A stretch of DNA of 64,000 bases. Origin: Sulfitobacter dubius. Lineage in GTDB: Bacteria > Pseudomonadota > Alphaproteobacteria > Rhodobacterales > Rhodobacteraceae. How positions within the stretch are numbered: position 1 is the first letter of the stretch; every line of letters begins with the position of its first letter. Below the pieces are notes generated by a model. The model had not been told where the DNA came from, made no database searches, and saw only the letters and a list, made by a program, of their open reading frames with translations. The DNA is taken from positions 310,001-374,000 of the forward strand of contig NZ_FOPG01000001.1 of assembly GCF_900113435.1 (NCBI RefSeq), written 5' to 3'. Shown here piece after piece: positions 26,241 through 33,209 of this stretch. Made by a program: the position numbers and the translations under genes.

Positions 26241-26861
26241 ATGGGTTATCAGGTGATTGACCCCGGTGCTTTGACGGGGAACGGGGGAGCTTTGTCTGCA
26301 GGGGCGGCGGGGCTGGAGCATAAATTCGCTAAGTTTGGCCACGTGGCGCCCGTCGATGGCGGGGTTGAGATCAGCGGCTATGCGAGCCTCTTTGGTGCGG
26401 CGGATCAAGGTGGCGATGTGGTTGAAGCGGGGGCCTATGCGGCCTGCCTCACGCGCGCCAAATCCGCCGGGCGCAGCATCAAGATGCTTTGGCAGCATGA
26501 CCCGGCCCAGCCCATCGGTGTTTGGGACGAGGTGCGCGAGGACAGGCGCGGGCTCTGGGTCAAGGGACGAATCCTGAGCAGCGTGGCGCGGGGCCGGGAG
26601 GCGGCGGCGCTGATTGAGGCGGGTGCGATTGATGGGCTGAGCATCGGTTACCGCACCGTGAAGGCGGGCAAGAATAGCAGGGGCCAGCGGCTGCTGTCGG
26701 AATTGGAGCTTTGGGAAGTGTCGTTGGTGACCTTTCCGATGCTGCCGAACGCGCGGGTCGCGGCCAAGGGCGAGTTCAGAGCCGTCGGTGAGGTTTTGCG
26801 CGAGATGGCTGCGGCTTTTGAAGAGGCGCGGGCCGAGATGAAGCGCGGGGCCGATCAGTGA
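26241..26861 (+). CDS. g4: GTA g4, prohead maturation protease (HK97 S78 family)
   Basis: A 206-residue serine protease: SGYASLFGAADQGGDVVEAGAY opens the domain, the catalytic His is in KMLWQHDPAQPIG and the Ser in GAIDGLSIGYRTV, followed by ELELWEVSLVTFPMLPNARV. It trims the capsid protein's N-terminal scaffold region during head maturation. Residues about 1-30 are Gly/Ala-rich and may be removed by autocleavage. An AGAGGAAA ribosome site precedes the start. Confidence 0.95.
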   Translation: MGYQVIDPGALTGNGGALSAGAAGLEHKFAKFGHVAPVDGGVEISGYASLFGAADQGGDVVEAGAYAACLTRAKSAGRSIKMLWQHDPAQPIGVWDEVREDRRGLWVKGRILSSVARGREAAALIEAGAIDGLSIGYRTVKAGKNSRGQRLLSELELWEVSLVTFPMLPNARVAAKGEFRAVGEVLREMAAAFEEARAEMKRGADQ

Positions 26862-26886
26862 TCTGCACAAAAACAGAGGAAATGTG

Positions 26887-28071
26887 ATGAGCAAGAGCGA
26901 TGCAAACGTCAGCACGAAGTCAGGCGCAGACCTGTCCCCGGCGGAGGAAGTGCGGCAGGCCGTGAATGGTTTTGTCAGCGACTTCAACGGATTTCGGGCC
27001 GAAATGAACAGTAAACTTCAACAATCAGAAGAGCGAATTGCCATGATGGATCGCAAGATGACCCTGCCTGCCCGTAGCCCACTTGGGGGCGCGATTGACC
27101 ACGATACGCCGCACAAGAAGGCCTTTGATGCCTATCTGCGCAACGGCGACGATGATGCGCTTCGCGGGCTGGAGCTGGACGGCAAGTCGATGTCGACGGC
27201 GGTGAATTCGGACGGCGGCTATCTGGTTGATCCGCAGACCTCGGAGCGGGTCCAGTCGGTGTTGAATTCCGGGGCCTCGATCCGGGCGATTGCGGCGGTC
27301 GTTCAGGTTGAGGCGACGTCCTATGACGTGCTGGTGGATCATGCTGATGTGGGGGCCGGTTGGGCCACCGAGAGCGGCGCGCAGGCCGAGACGGACACGC
27401 CGCAGATCGACCGGATCACCGTGCCATTGCATGAGTTGAGCGCGCTGCCGAAGGCGAGCCAGCGGCTGCTGGATGACAGCGCCTTTGACATTGAAGGTTG
27501 GCTGGCAGGGCGCATTGCCGACAAGTTCGCGCGGGCTGAGGCGGCGACCTTTGTCAGCGGCGACGGGATCGACAAGCCGACAGGCTTTTTGAGCCATCCG
27601 TCGGTCGATAACGACGTCTGGAGCTGGGGTAATCTGGGCTATGTCCCCAGCGGCACCAACGCCAATCCCGAGGCGGATGCGATCATCGAATTGGTCTACG
27701 CCCTCGGCGCGGCTTACCGCAAGAACGCGGTCTTCGTGATGAACTCCAAGACCACGGCCAAGGTGCGCAAATTGAAAGACACCGACGGGCGCTTTCTGTG
27801 GTCGGATGGACTGGCCGCGGGAGAGCCTGCGCGGTTGATGGGCTATCCGGTGCTGGTGGCCGAGGATATGCCCGACCCGACGACAGATGCGATGGCCATC
27901 GCATTTGGTGACTTCTCGGCCGGGTACACGGTGGCTGAGCGCCCCGATCTGCGGATCTTGCGCGATCCCTTCAGCGCTAAGCCGCATGTGCTGTTTTACG
28001 CGACCAAACGTGTCGGCGGCGATGTGAGCGATTTTGCGGCGATCAAGCTGATGAAATTCGGCCTGGCGTAA
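26887..28071 (+). CDS. g5: GTA g5, major capsid protein (HK97 fold)
   Basis: A 394-residue protein. The N-terminal about 100 residues are polar and helical (EEVRQAVNGFVSDFNGFRAE and SEERIAMMDRK), acting as a scaffold delta domain. The HK97 capsid core then starts around GKSMSTAVNSDGGYLVDPQTSERV and includes VFVMNSKTTAKVRKLKDTDGRFLW and AIAFGDFSAGYTVAERPDL. It builds the small GTA head. ATG 26887 is preceded by AGAGGAAA; a GTG one codon earlier is possible. Two hairpins follow before g6. Confidence 0.96.
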   Translation: MSKSDANVSTKSGADLSPAEEVRQAVNGFVSDFNGFRAEMNSKLQQSEERIAMMDRKMTLPARSPLGGAIDHDTPHKKAFDAYLRNGDDDALRGLELDGKSMSTAVNSDGGYLVDPQTSERVQSVLNSGASIRAIAAVVQVEATSYDVLVDHADVGAGWATESGAQAETDTPQIDRITVPLHELSALPKASQRLLDDSAFDIEGWLAGRIADKFARAEAATFVSGDGIDKPTGFLSHPSVDNDVWSWGNLGYVPSGTNANPEADAIIELVYALGAAYRKNAVFVMNSKTTAKVRKLKDTDGRFLWSDGLAAGEPARLMGYPVLVAEDMPDPTTDAMAIAFGDFSAGYTVAERPDLRILRDPFSAKPHVLFYATKRVGGDVSDFAAIKLMKFGLA

Positions 28072-28087
28072 GCCGGTGCTGAAGCCG

Positions 28088-28113
28088 GGGCCGGGGCAAC
28101 TTGGCCCCGGTCC
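28088..28113 (+). other. Strong hairpin right after the capsid gene
   Basis: GGGCCGGGGC (28088-28097), loop AACTTG, and GCCCCGGTCC (28104-28113) form a 10-bp stem with one G-T pair, 17 bases after the g5 stop. There is no T run. It could stabilise the 3' end of a capsid mRNA or pause polymerase before the second hairpin. Confidence 0.55.
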
Positions 28114-28197
28114 GGACGTGCGCCAGCGTGGTTGTGTTGTCTAGCTGCTCCCCTCCAACCGAGCAATGCAACCGGTGTGCGTCCGGGACTGAGCGAG

Positions 28198-28226
28198 TGG
28201 CCCCAAGGGGCGAGGGGCCAATTTTT
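28198..28226 (+). terminator. Terminator-like hairpin between capsid and tail genes
   Basis: TGGCCCC (28198-28204), a 9-base loop with a smaller nested CCCC-AA-GGGG option, and GGGGCCA (28214-28220), followed by ATTTTT. It ends where the g6 ribosome site begins. Partial termination here would give more capsid than tail mRNA. Confidence 0.6.
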
Positions 28227-28237
28227 GGAGACGTTCG

Positions 28238-28837
28238 ATGATGTTGATCGAAGAAACAAATGTTCCTGGCGCCGTGCTGCCTGTGGGAGCCTTCAGAATG
28301 CATTTGCGCGCGGGCAGCGGTTTTGGGCAGGACGGTCTTCAAGACCCGGTGTTGCGCAGCTTCCTACGTGCCGCGATGGCGGCGGTCGAGGCGCGCACGG
28401 GAAAGGTGCTGATCACGCGGCGGTTCGCGCTTTCGTTGACATTCTGGCGTGATGCAGCGGCACAGGTCTTGCCCGTGGCACCCGTGCAGGAGATCGCGCA
28501 GCTCGCCTTGGTGGCGCGGGATGGGACGGAAACGCTTGTTGACCCCGGTCGTTATTGGCTGGAACGCGATGCTCAGGCACCTCGCCTGCGCAGCAGCACG
28601 GCGTCCCTTCCGCGCATCCCGAGCGCCGGGGCAGCGCTGATCAACTTTGACGCCGGGATGGGGCCTGATTGGGAAAGCCTGCCTGATGATTTGGCTCAAG
28701 CGGTGATGCTTCTTGCGGCGCATTACTATGAATACCGTGATGACACGGCGCTTGGTGAAGGCTGTATGCCCTTCGGCGTGAGCAGCCTGATTGAACGGTA
28801 TCGTCGGGTGCGGGTTGGTTTTGGGGGCGCGGCATGA
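28238..28837 (+). CDS. g6: GTA g6, head-tail adaptor
   Basis: A 199-residue protein of the phage gp6/gp15-like connector family: LITRRFALSLTFWRD, PVAPVQEIAQLALVARDG and DLAQAVMLLAAHYYEYRDD followed by LIERYRRVRVGF. In RcGTA gp6 docks on the portal and links it to the stopper. GGAG lies 8 bases before the ATG. Its end overlaps g7 by 4 bases. Confidence 0.88.
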   Translation: MMLIEETNVPGAVLPVGAFRMHLRAGSGFGQDGLQDPVLRSFLRAAMAAVEARTGKVLITRRFALSLTFWRDAAAQVLPVAPVQEIAQLALVARDGTETLVDPGRYWLERDAQAPRLRSSTASLPRIPSAGAALINFDAGMGPDWESLPDDLAQAVMLLAAHYYEYRDDTALGEGCMPFGVSSLIERYRRVRVGFGGAA

Positions 28838-29172
28838 GCCGGCCGCATCTGAACCGCATGTTGGTGCTAGAGGTACCGCAACGGGCAAACGACGGCGCGG
28901 GGGGCTATACTGAGGTCTGGCAGCCGCTAGGAACCCTATGGGCCGAGGTGCGCGCGCGTACGGGGCGTGAGACCGTGAAAGGCGGGCTGGCGATCAGCCG
29001 GACTGGGTTCAAAATCACGGTTCGCGCGGCCCCCATTGGATCGGTCGAGCGGCCCACGGCAGAGCAGCGGTTTCGCGATGGCACACGGATTTTCGTGATC
29101 CGCGCGGTGGCCGATCACGATGTGGGCGGGCGGTATCTGACCTGCTTTGCGGATGAGGAGGTTGTGGTATGA
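28834..29172 (+). CDS. g7: GTA g7, head closure (stopper) protein
   Basis: A 112-residue beta-rich protein of the phage head-closure family (GGYTEVWQPLGTLWAEVRARTGRE, then a hydrophobic beta core, RFRDGTRIFVIRAVADHD and the FADEEVVV ending). It seals the connector after packaging. ATGA overlap with g6 and with g8 indicates coupled translation. Confidence 0.88.
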   Translation: MSRPHLNRMLVLEVPQRANDGAGGYTEVWQPLGTLWAEVRARTGRETVKGGLAISRTGFKITVRAAPIGSVERPTAEQRFRDGTRIFVIRAVADHDVGGRYLTCFADEEVVV

Positions 29173-29579
29173 CCTATGCGCTTTCAGGGGCTTTGCAGGC
29201 GGCGATCTATGGTCATTTGCAAGATGATCCGGGGCTCACGGCCCTTATCGGTGACGCGGTCTATGACGCGATGCCGGGGGGAGACTTGCCTGAGACCTAT
29301 GTGCTGCTTGGCAAAGAGACGGCAAAAGACGCCTCTGATGCGGACGCCGCGGGTGCGGAGTATCGGTTTGTCGTGTCGGTGGTCACAAGCGCGCCGGGAT
29401 TCGTAACCGCCAAGAATGTTGCTTCGGTGATTTGCGACCTGCTGCATGGGGCAGTGCCCGTGCTTAGCCGCGGCCATATCGTTGATATGACTTTTCAAAA
29501 AGCCGCAGCGCGGCGGATCGATGGAGCGGCTGGCAGGGAGATCGACCTTCAGTTCCGCGCGCGGCTTGCGGACGCATAA
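29169..29579 (+). CDS. g8: GTA g8, tail terminator (DUF3168)
   Basis: A 136-residue protein with the DUF3168 pattern: LQAAIYGHLQDDPGLTALIGDAVYDAMP near the start, YVLLGKETAKDASDADAAG, then a beta segment YRFVVSVVTSAPGF. It caps the tail tube and joins it to the head connector. ATGA overlap with g7. Confidence 0.88.
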   Translation: MTYALSGALQAAIYGHLQDDPGLTALIGDAVYDAMPGGDLPETYVLLGKETAKDASDADAAGAEYRFVVSVVTSAPGFVTAKNVASVICDLLHGAVPVLSRGHIVDMTFQKAAARRIDGAAGREIDLQFRARLADA

Positions 29580-29618
29580 GGCTTCACAGTTTCAAGATAG
29601 TTGCGAGGAGAGAGAGAG

Positions 29619-30041
29619 ATGGCAGTTCAAGCGGGCAAAGACCTTTTGGTCAAAGTGGACATGACCAGCGACGGTCAGTTTGAAACGATCGCCGGGCTAC
29701 GGGCCAAGCGGGTGAGTTTTAACGCGGAAACGGTCGATGTGACCTCGCTCGATTCCAGCGGTGGTTGGCGGGAGTTGCTGGTGCGGGCGGGCGTGCGCTC
29801 GGCTGCAATCAGTGGCTCTGGGGTGTTTCGCGATGCGGGCACGGACGAACGTGCGCGACAGCTGTTCTTTGATGGTCTGACACCGGATTATCAGATCATA
29901 ATCCCCGACTTTGGGGTAGTGCAGGGGCCTTTCCAAGTTTCGGCGTTGGAATATGCCGGATCGCTAAATGGTGAGGCGACGTTTGAACTGAGCCTCCAAT
30001 CGGCGGGTGAGTTGACCTTTACCCCCGATGTGGCGGGCTGA
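29619..30041 (+). CDS. g9: GTA g9, major tail tube protein (TP901-1 type)
   Basis: A 140-residue protein starting MAVQAGKDLLVKVDMTSDGQFETIAGLRAKRV-type residues, with the tail-tube repeats TVDVTSLDSSGGWRELLVRAG and FQVSALEYAGSLNGEATF. Hexamers stack into the tail tube. A long GGAGAGAGAGAG ribosome site precedes the ATG, consistent with a need for high expression; the gene also has a 39-base gap before it, unlike its overlapping neighbours. Confidence 0.92.
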   Translation: MAVQAGKDLLVKVDMTSDGQFETIAGLRAKRVSFNAETVDVTSLDSSGGWRELLVRAGVRSAAISGSGVFRDAGTDERARQLFFDGLTPDYQIIIPDFGVVQGPFQVSALEYAGSLNGEATFELSLQSAGELTFTPDVAG

Positions 30042-30043
30042 GC

Positions 30044-30358
30044 GTGAGCAATCCATGGCGCGGTGAAGTGGGTTTGGTGATCGACGGGCAAGGCTATGAG
30101 GCGCGGCTGACCCTTGGCGCATTGGCTGAGCTGGAGGTCGCGTTGGGGGCTGACAGTTTGGTGGCATTGGTTGAGCGGTTCGAGAGTAACCGCTTTTCAA
30201 GCCGGAATGTTCTGGCGTTGCTGCTTGCCGGGCTAAGGGGCGGCGGGACGGTGATGGATGCGGCAACCCTTGAACATGCGCGGATTGAGGGTGGGCCGAT
30301 GGCGGCGGCGCGGGCGGCAGCGGAATTGTTGGCGCGGGCATTTTCGGTGCAAGCGTGA
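30044..30358 (+). CDS. g10: GTA g10, tail assembly chaperone (GTA-gp10 family)
   Basis: A 104-residue protein with GEVGLVIDGQGYEARLTLGALAELE-type residues at the start and the LLAGLRGGGTVMDAATLEHARIEGG region, the GTA-gp10 pattern. The start is GTG 30044, two bases after g9. It is expected to coat the tape measure before tail-tube assembly. It overlaps the next small gene by 4 bases (GTGA). Confidence 0.85.
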   Translation: MSNPWRGEVGLVIDGQGYEARLTLGALAELEVALGADSLVALVERFESNRFSSRNVLALLLAGLRGGGTVMDAATLEHARIEGGPMAAARAAAELLARAFSVQA

Positions 30359-30567
30359 GCGATGGGCGTGGTTTTGATTGGCCGGCGTTGCTGCGGGTTG
30401 GACTGTCTCGACTGGGCCTGCGCCCGGCGGAATTCTGGGCGCTGACACCAGCGGAGCTGCAGTTGATGTTAGGGCCTCCGGCTGAGGCGCCACCGCTTTT
30501 GAGCCAAGGATTGGCAGCACTGATGGCCGCGTACCCGGATAAGAAGAGAGGGGCCGAGGATGGCTGA
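30355..30567 (+). CDS. GTA g10.1, second small tail assembly chaperone
   Basis: A 70-residue protein: FDWPALLRVGLSRLGLRPAEFWALTPAELQLMLGP matches the small phage TIGR02216 type found between gp10 and the tape measure in GTA clusters. The start is GTG 30355 inside the g10 stop and its end overlaps the g11 ATG by 8 bases. Together with g10 it takes the place of the G/GT frameshift pair of lambda, here as two separate genes. Confidence 0.8.
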   Translation: MSDGRGFDWPALLRVGLSRLGLRPAEFWALTPAELQLMLGPPAEAPPLLSQGLAALMAAYPDKKRGAEDG

Positions 30568-31219
30568 TTTCGAAGATTTAGAAAACCTTGAGGGCCGCGC
30601 TGACGGGCTAAACGAGACATTGGCGCAAACCAGCGGTCTCGTGTCGGGTTTCGGCGGGGAATTGCGGCGGATGCAGAGCGCGCTCTCGGCCACGGGTAAA
30701 GACATGGCGGCCCTTGAGCAGGGGCTAAGCCGTGGTCTGCGGCGCGCGTTCGACGGGGTGGTTTTTGACGGCGCAAAGCTGTCAGAGGTGCTGACCGATC
30801 TGGCCAACTCAATGATCCGCTCGACCTATAACGCCGCAATGCGGCCAGTTACGGACCATTTCGGCGGGCTGATCAGCGAAGGCGTGGGCGGGATCGTAGA
30901 GGGGATATTTCCTTTCGCCAACGGTGCGCCGTTTTCCCAAGGGAAGGTCATGCCATTCGCACAAGGCGGGGTGGTGACGTCGGCCACGGCCTTTCCCATG
31001 CGGGGGGGCACAGGCGTCATGGGTGAAGCCGGGCCAGAAGCGATCATGCCGCTGGCCCGTGGAGCAGATGGCAAGCTGGGTGTGCGTAGTGCCGGCGGGG
31101 GGTCTACCACTATCGTGATGAACATCACCACGCCGGATGTGCAGGGCTTTCAACGCAGCCAAAGCCAGATCGCCGCGCAGGTGAGCCGAGCGCTCAGCGC
31201 GGGCAACCGCAACCGCTGA
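30560..31219 (+). CDS. g11: GTA g11, tape measure protein
   Basis: A 219-residue protein. The N-half is helical and acidic (DFEDLENLEGRADGLNETLAQ), followed by a hydrophobic glycine-rich segment (about residues 105-150) and a Gly/Met-rich end with MRGGTGVMGEAGPEAIMPLARGADG, a motif typical of lambda-like tape measures. It is very short compared with phage tape measures of 700 residues or more, in line with the short GTA tail. Confidence 0.88.
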   Translation: MADFEDLENLEGRADGLNETLAQTSGLVSGFGGELRRMQSALSATGKDMAALEQGLSRGLRRAFDGVVFDGAKLSEVLTDLANSMIRSTYNAAMRPVTDHFGGLISEGVGGIVEGIFPFANGAPFSQGKVMPFAQGGVVTSATAFPMRGGTGVMGEAGPEAIMPLARGADGKLGVRSAGGGSTTIVMNITTPDVQGFQRSQSQIAAQVSRALSAGNRNR

Positions 31220-31246
31220 TCCGTTGAAGAACGAGAGGAGCAGACC

Positions 31247-31879
31247 ATGCAATTTCACGATGTCAGATTTCCACCCTCGCTGAGCTTCGGCTCGGTCGGC
31301 GGGCCACAGCGACAAACGGAGGTGGTGACGCTGGCCAATGGCTATGAGGAGCGCAACACGCCGTGGGCACACTCGCGTCGTGTCTATGATGCAGGGCTGG
31401 GGATGCGATCCATTGATGACATTCAAACACTGATTGCATTCTTTGAAGCGCGTATGGGGCAGATGTATGGGTTCCGCTGGAAGGATTGGGCCGACTTCAA
31501 GTCGGGCAAGGCGGCGCTTCCGGTGGCCTTTGATGATCAGAGTATTGGTCGCGGCGACGGGGCCTCGGCCAGCTTCCAGATCGTTAAGACTTACCGTTCG
31601 GGCGCGCAGAGCTACCGCCGTCCGATCATCAAACCAGTCGTCGGTACAGTGCGTGTGGGGGTGGAGCAGGATGAGTTGCAAGAAGGTGTGGAATATGAGG
31701 TCGACGCCAGCACGGGGATCATCACCTTCGCCCACCCGCCTGATCCCGGGATGGAAATTTTTGCGGGATTTGAGTTCGATGTGCCGGTGCGTTTTGATAC
31801 GGACCGCATTCTTACGTCGGTAGAAAGTTTTCACGCCGGGCAGGTGCCGAACGTTCCAGTGATTGAGGTGCGGGTGTGA
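31247..31879 (+). CDS. g12: GTA g12, distal tail protein (TIGR02217/DUF2460)
   Basis: A 210-residue protein: FHDVRFPPSLSFGSVGGPQRQTEVV at the N-terminus, ERNTPWAHSRRVYDAGLGMRS and FYGFRWKDWADFKS-like residues in the middle, typical of the DUF2460 family. In RcGTA this is the distal tail ring that joins tube and hub. It overlaps g13 by 4 bases (GTGA). Confidence 0.9.
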   Translation: MQFHDVRFPPSLSFGSVGGPQRQTEVVTLANGYEERNTPWAHSRRVYDAGLGMRSIDDIQTLIAFFEARMGQMYGFRWKDWADFKSGKAALPVAFDDQSIGRGDGASASFQIVKTYRSGAQSYRRPIIKPVVGTVRVGVEQDELQEGVEYEVDASTGIITFAHPPDPGMEIFAGFEFDVPVRFDTDRILTSVESFHAGQVPNVPVIEVRV

Positions 31880-32766
31880 GGGCGGGGATAGAAGCCGGAT
31901 TTGCTGGGCATATCGCCAGCGGTGTCACGACGCTTTGTCATTGCTGGCAAGTAACGCGCCGCGATGGGGTGGGGTTTGCATCTACCGACCATGACGTGGC
32001 GCTGCATTTTGATGGTGTTACGTACCGGGCGAATGCAGGGCTGAGTGCGCAGGCACTGGCGCAGACCAGTGGCTTGTCTGTTGATAATACCGAAGCGCTT
32101 GGCGCGCTGTGTGACGATGCGATCCGTGAGGATGAGATTGAACAGGGGCGCTTTGGTCGGGCGGAGGTACAAGCGTGGCTGGTAAACTGGGCGGAGCCAT
32201 CACAACGGGTGTTACAGTTTCGCGGGTCCATTGGCGAATTACGCCGCGCAGGCGGCAGTTTTCGGGCTGAGTTGCGCGGGCTTACCGAACCGCTGAATCG
32301 GCCCTTAGGACGTGTCTATCAAAAGCCTTGTTCGGCGGTTCTGGGCGATGGCAAATGCCGCTTTGACCTTTCCACATCGGGCTACATCGCTGAGCGGGTG
32401 ATTGAGGCCGCGCAAGAGGCGCAGTACTTTCGCTGGGGTGCATTTCTGGGGTTTGAAGAGGGTTGGTTTGCCCGCGGAAGGCTGGATGTACTCGACGGTC
32501 CGGCGGCAGGGCTTTGGGGTATGATCAAGCTGGATTACTTCAAAGGGGCGGAGCGTGTCGTTGAGCTATGGGAGCCGATCCGCGGGCCACTGCCAGAAGG
32601 CGCGGCGGTACGGCTCACAGCGGGCTGCGACAAGCGGATGGAAACCTGCCGGTTAAAGTTCAACAATCTGATAAATTTCCAAGGTTTTCCCGATCTCCCG
32701 AACGAAGATTGGATGATGGCGGTGCCCCGTTCCGACGGAGCCAACGGCGGCGGTTCTCGCAGATGA
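31876..32766 (+). CDS. g13: GTA g13, baseplate hub protein (TIGR02218/DUF2163)
   Basis: A 296-residue protein starting with GTG 31876. LCHCWQVTRRDGVGFASTDHDVALHFDGVTY-type residues open it and it ends with FQGFPDLPNEDWMMAVPRS. The C-terminal half carries four Cys in KPCSAVLGDGKCRF and TAGCDKRMETCRLKF. This pattern is like the Fe-S-binding Cys of lambda tail-tip protein L, so a bound Fe-S cluster in the hub is likely but inferred. ATGA overlap with g14. Confidence 0.9.
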   Translation: MRAGIEAGFAGHIASGVTTLCHCWQVTRRDGVGFASTDHDVALHFDGVTYRANAGLSAQALAQTSGLSVDNTEALGALCDDAIREDEIEQGRFGRAEVQAWLVNWAEPSQRVLQFRGSIGELRRAGGSFRAELRGLTEPLNRPLGRVYQKPCSAVLGDGKCRFDLSTSGYIAERVIEAAQEAQYFRWGAFLGFEEGWFARGRLDVLDGPAAGLWGMIKLDYFKGAERVVELWEPIRGPLPEGAAVRLTAGCDKRMETCRLKFNNLINFQGFPDLPNEDWMMAVPRSDGANGGGSRR

Positions 32767-33209
32767 GTGCGGCTGGCGAAAGGCTGGTCTGGGCTGCGCG
32801 GCAGTGGATCGGCACGCCCTATGTGCATCAGGCCGCGACCAAGGGGGCGGGCTGCGACTGCCTTGGGCTGCTGCGGGGGGTATGGTCCGAGTTGCTAGGC
32901 TGCGAGCCTGAGGCAGTGCCGCCCTATTCGATGGATTGGTCCGAGCCGCAGGGCGAAGAGCAACTTTGGGCGGCGGCACTACGGCATATGACGGCAAAGG
33001 GCGATGATGGGGCCGCGCGAGGTGATGTGTTGCTCTTTCGGATGCGTCAAGGTGCGGTGGCAAAACATCTTGGGGTGCAGGCAAGCATCGGTGATCGCCC
33101 AAGTTTCATTCATGCCTATGCAGGGCATGGGGTGGTTGAAAGCCCGCTCAGCGCACCTTGGCAGCGGCGCATCGTGGCGCGTTTCATATTTCCTGAGGAG
33201 GTCTCCTGA
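32763..33209 (+). CDS. g14: GTA g14, tail-associated NlpC/P60 cell wall peptidase
   Basis: A 148-residue peptidase: WIGTPYVHQAATKGAGCDCLGLLRG holds the catalytic Cys, and AVAKHLGVQA with the following FIHAYAGHGV supplies the His region. It would open the recipient's or donor's peptidoglycan during DNA delivery. ATG 32763 is chosen (ATGA overlap with g13); the longer upstream frame is within g13. TGATG overlap with g15 and a GAGGAGGT ribosome site for the latter. Confidence 0.93.
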   Translation: MSAAGERLVWAARQWIGTPYVHQAATKGAGCDCLGLLRGVWSELLGCEPEAVPPYSMDWSEPQGEEQLWAAALRHMTAKGDDGAARGDVLLFRMRQGAVAKHLGVQASIGDRPSFIHAYAGHGVVESPLSAPWQRRIVARFIFPEEVS

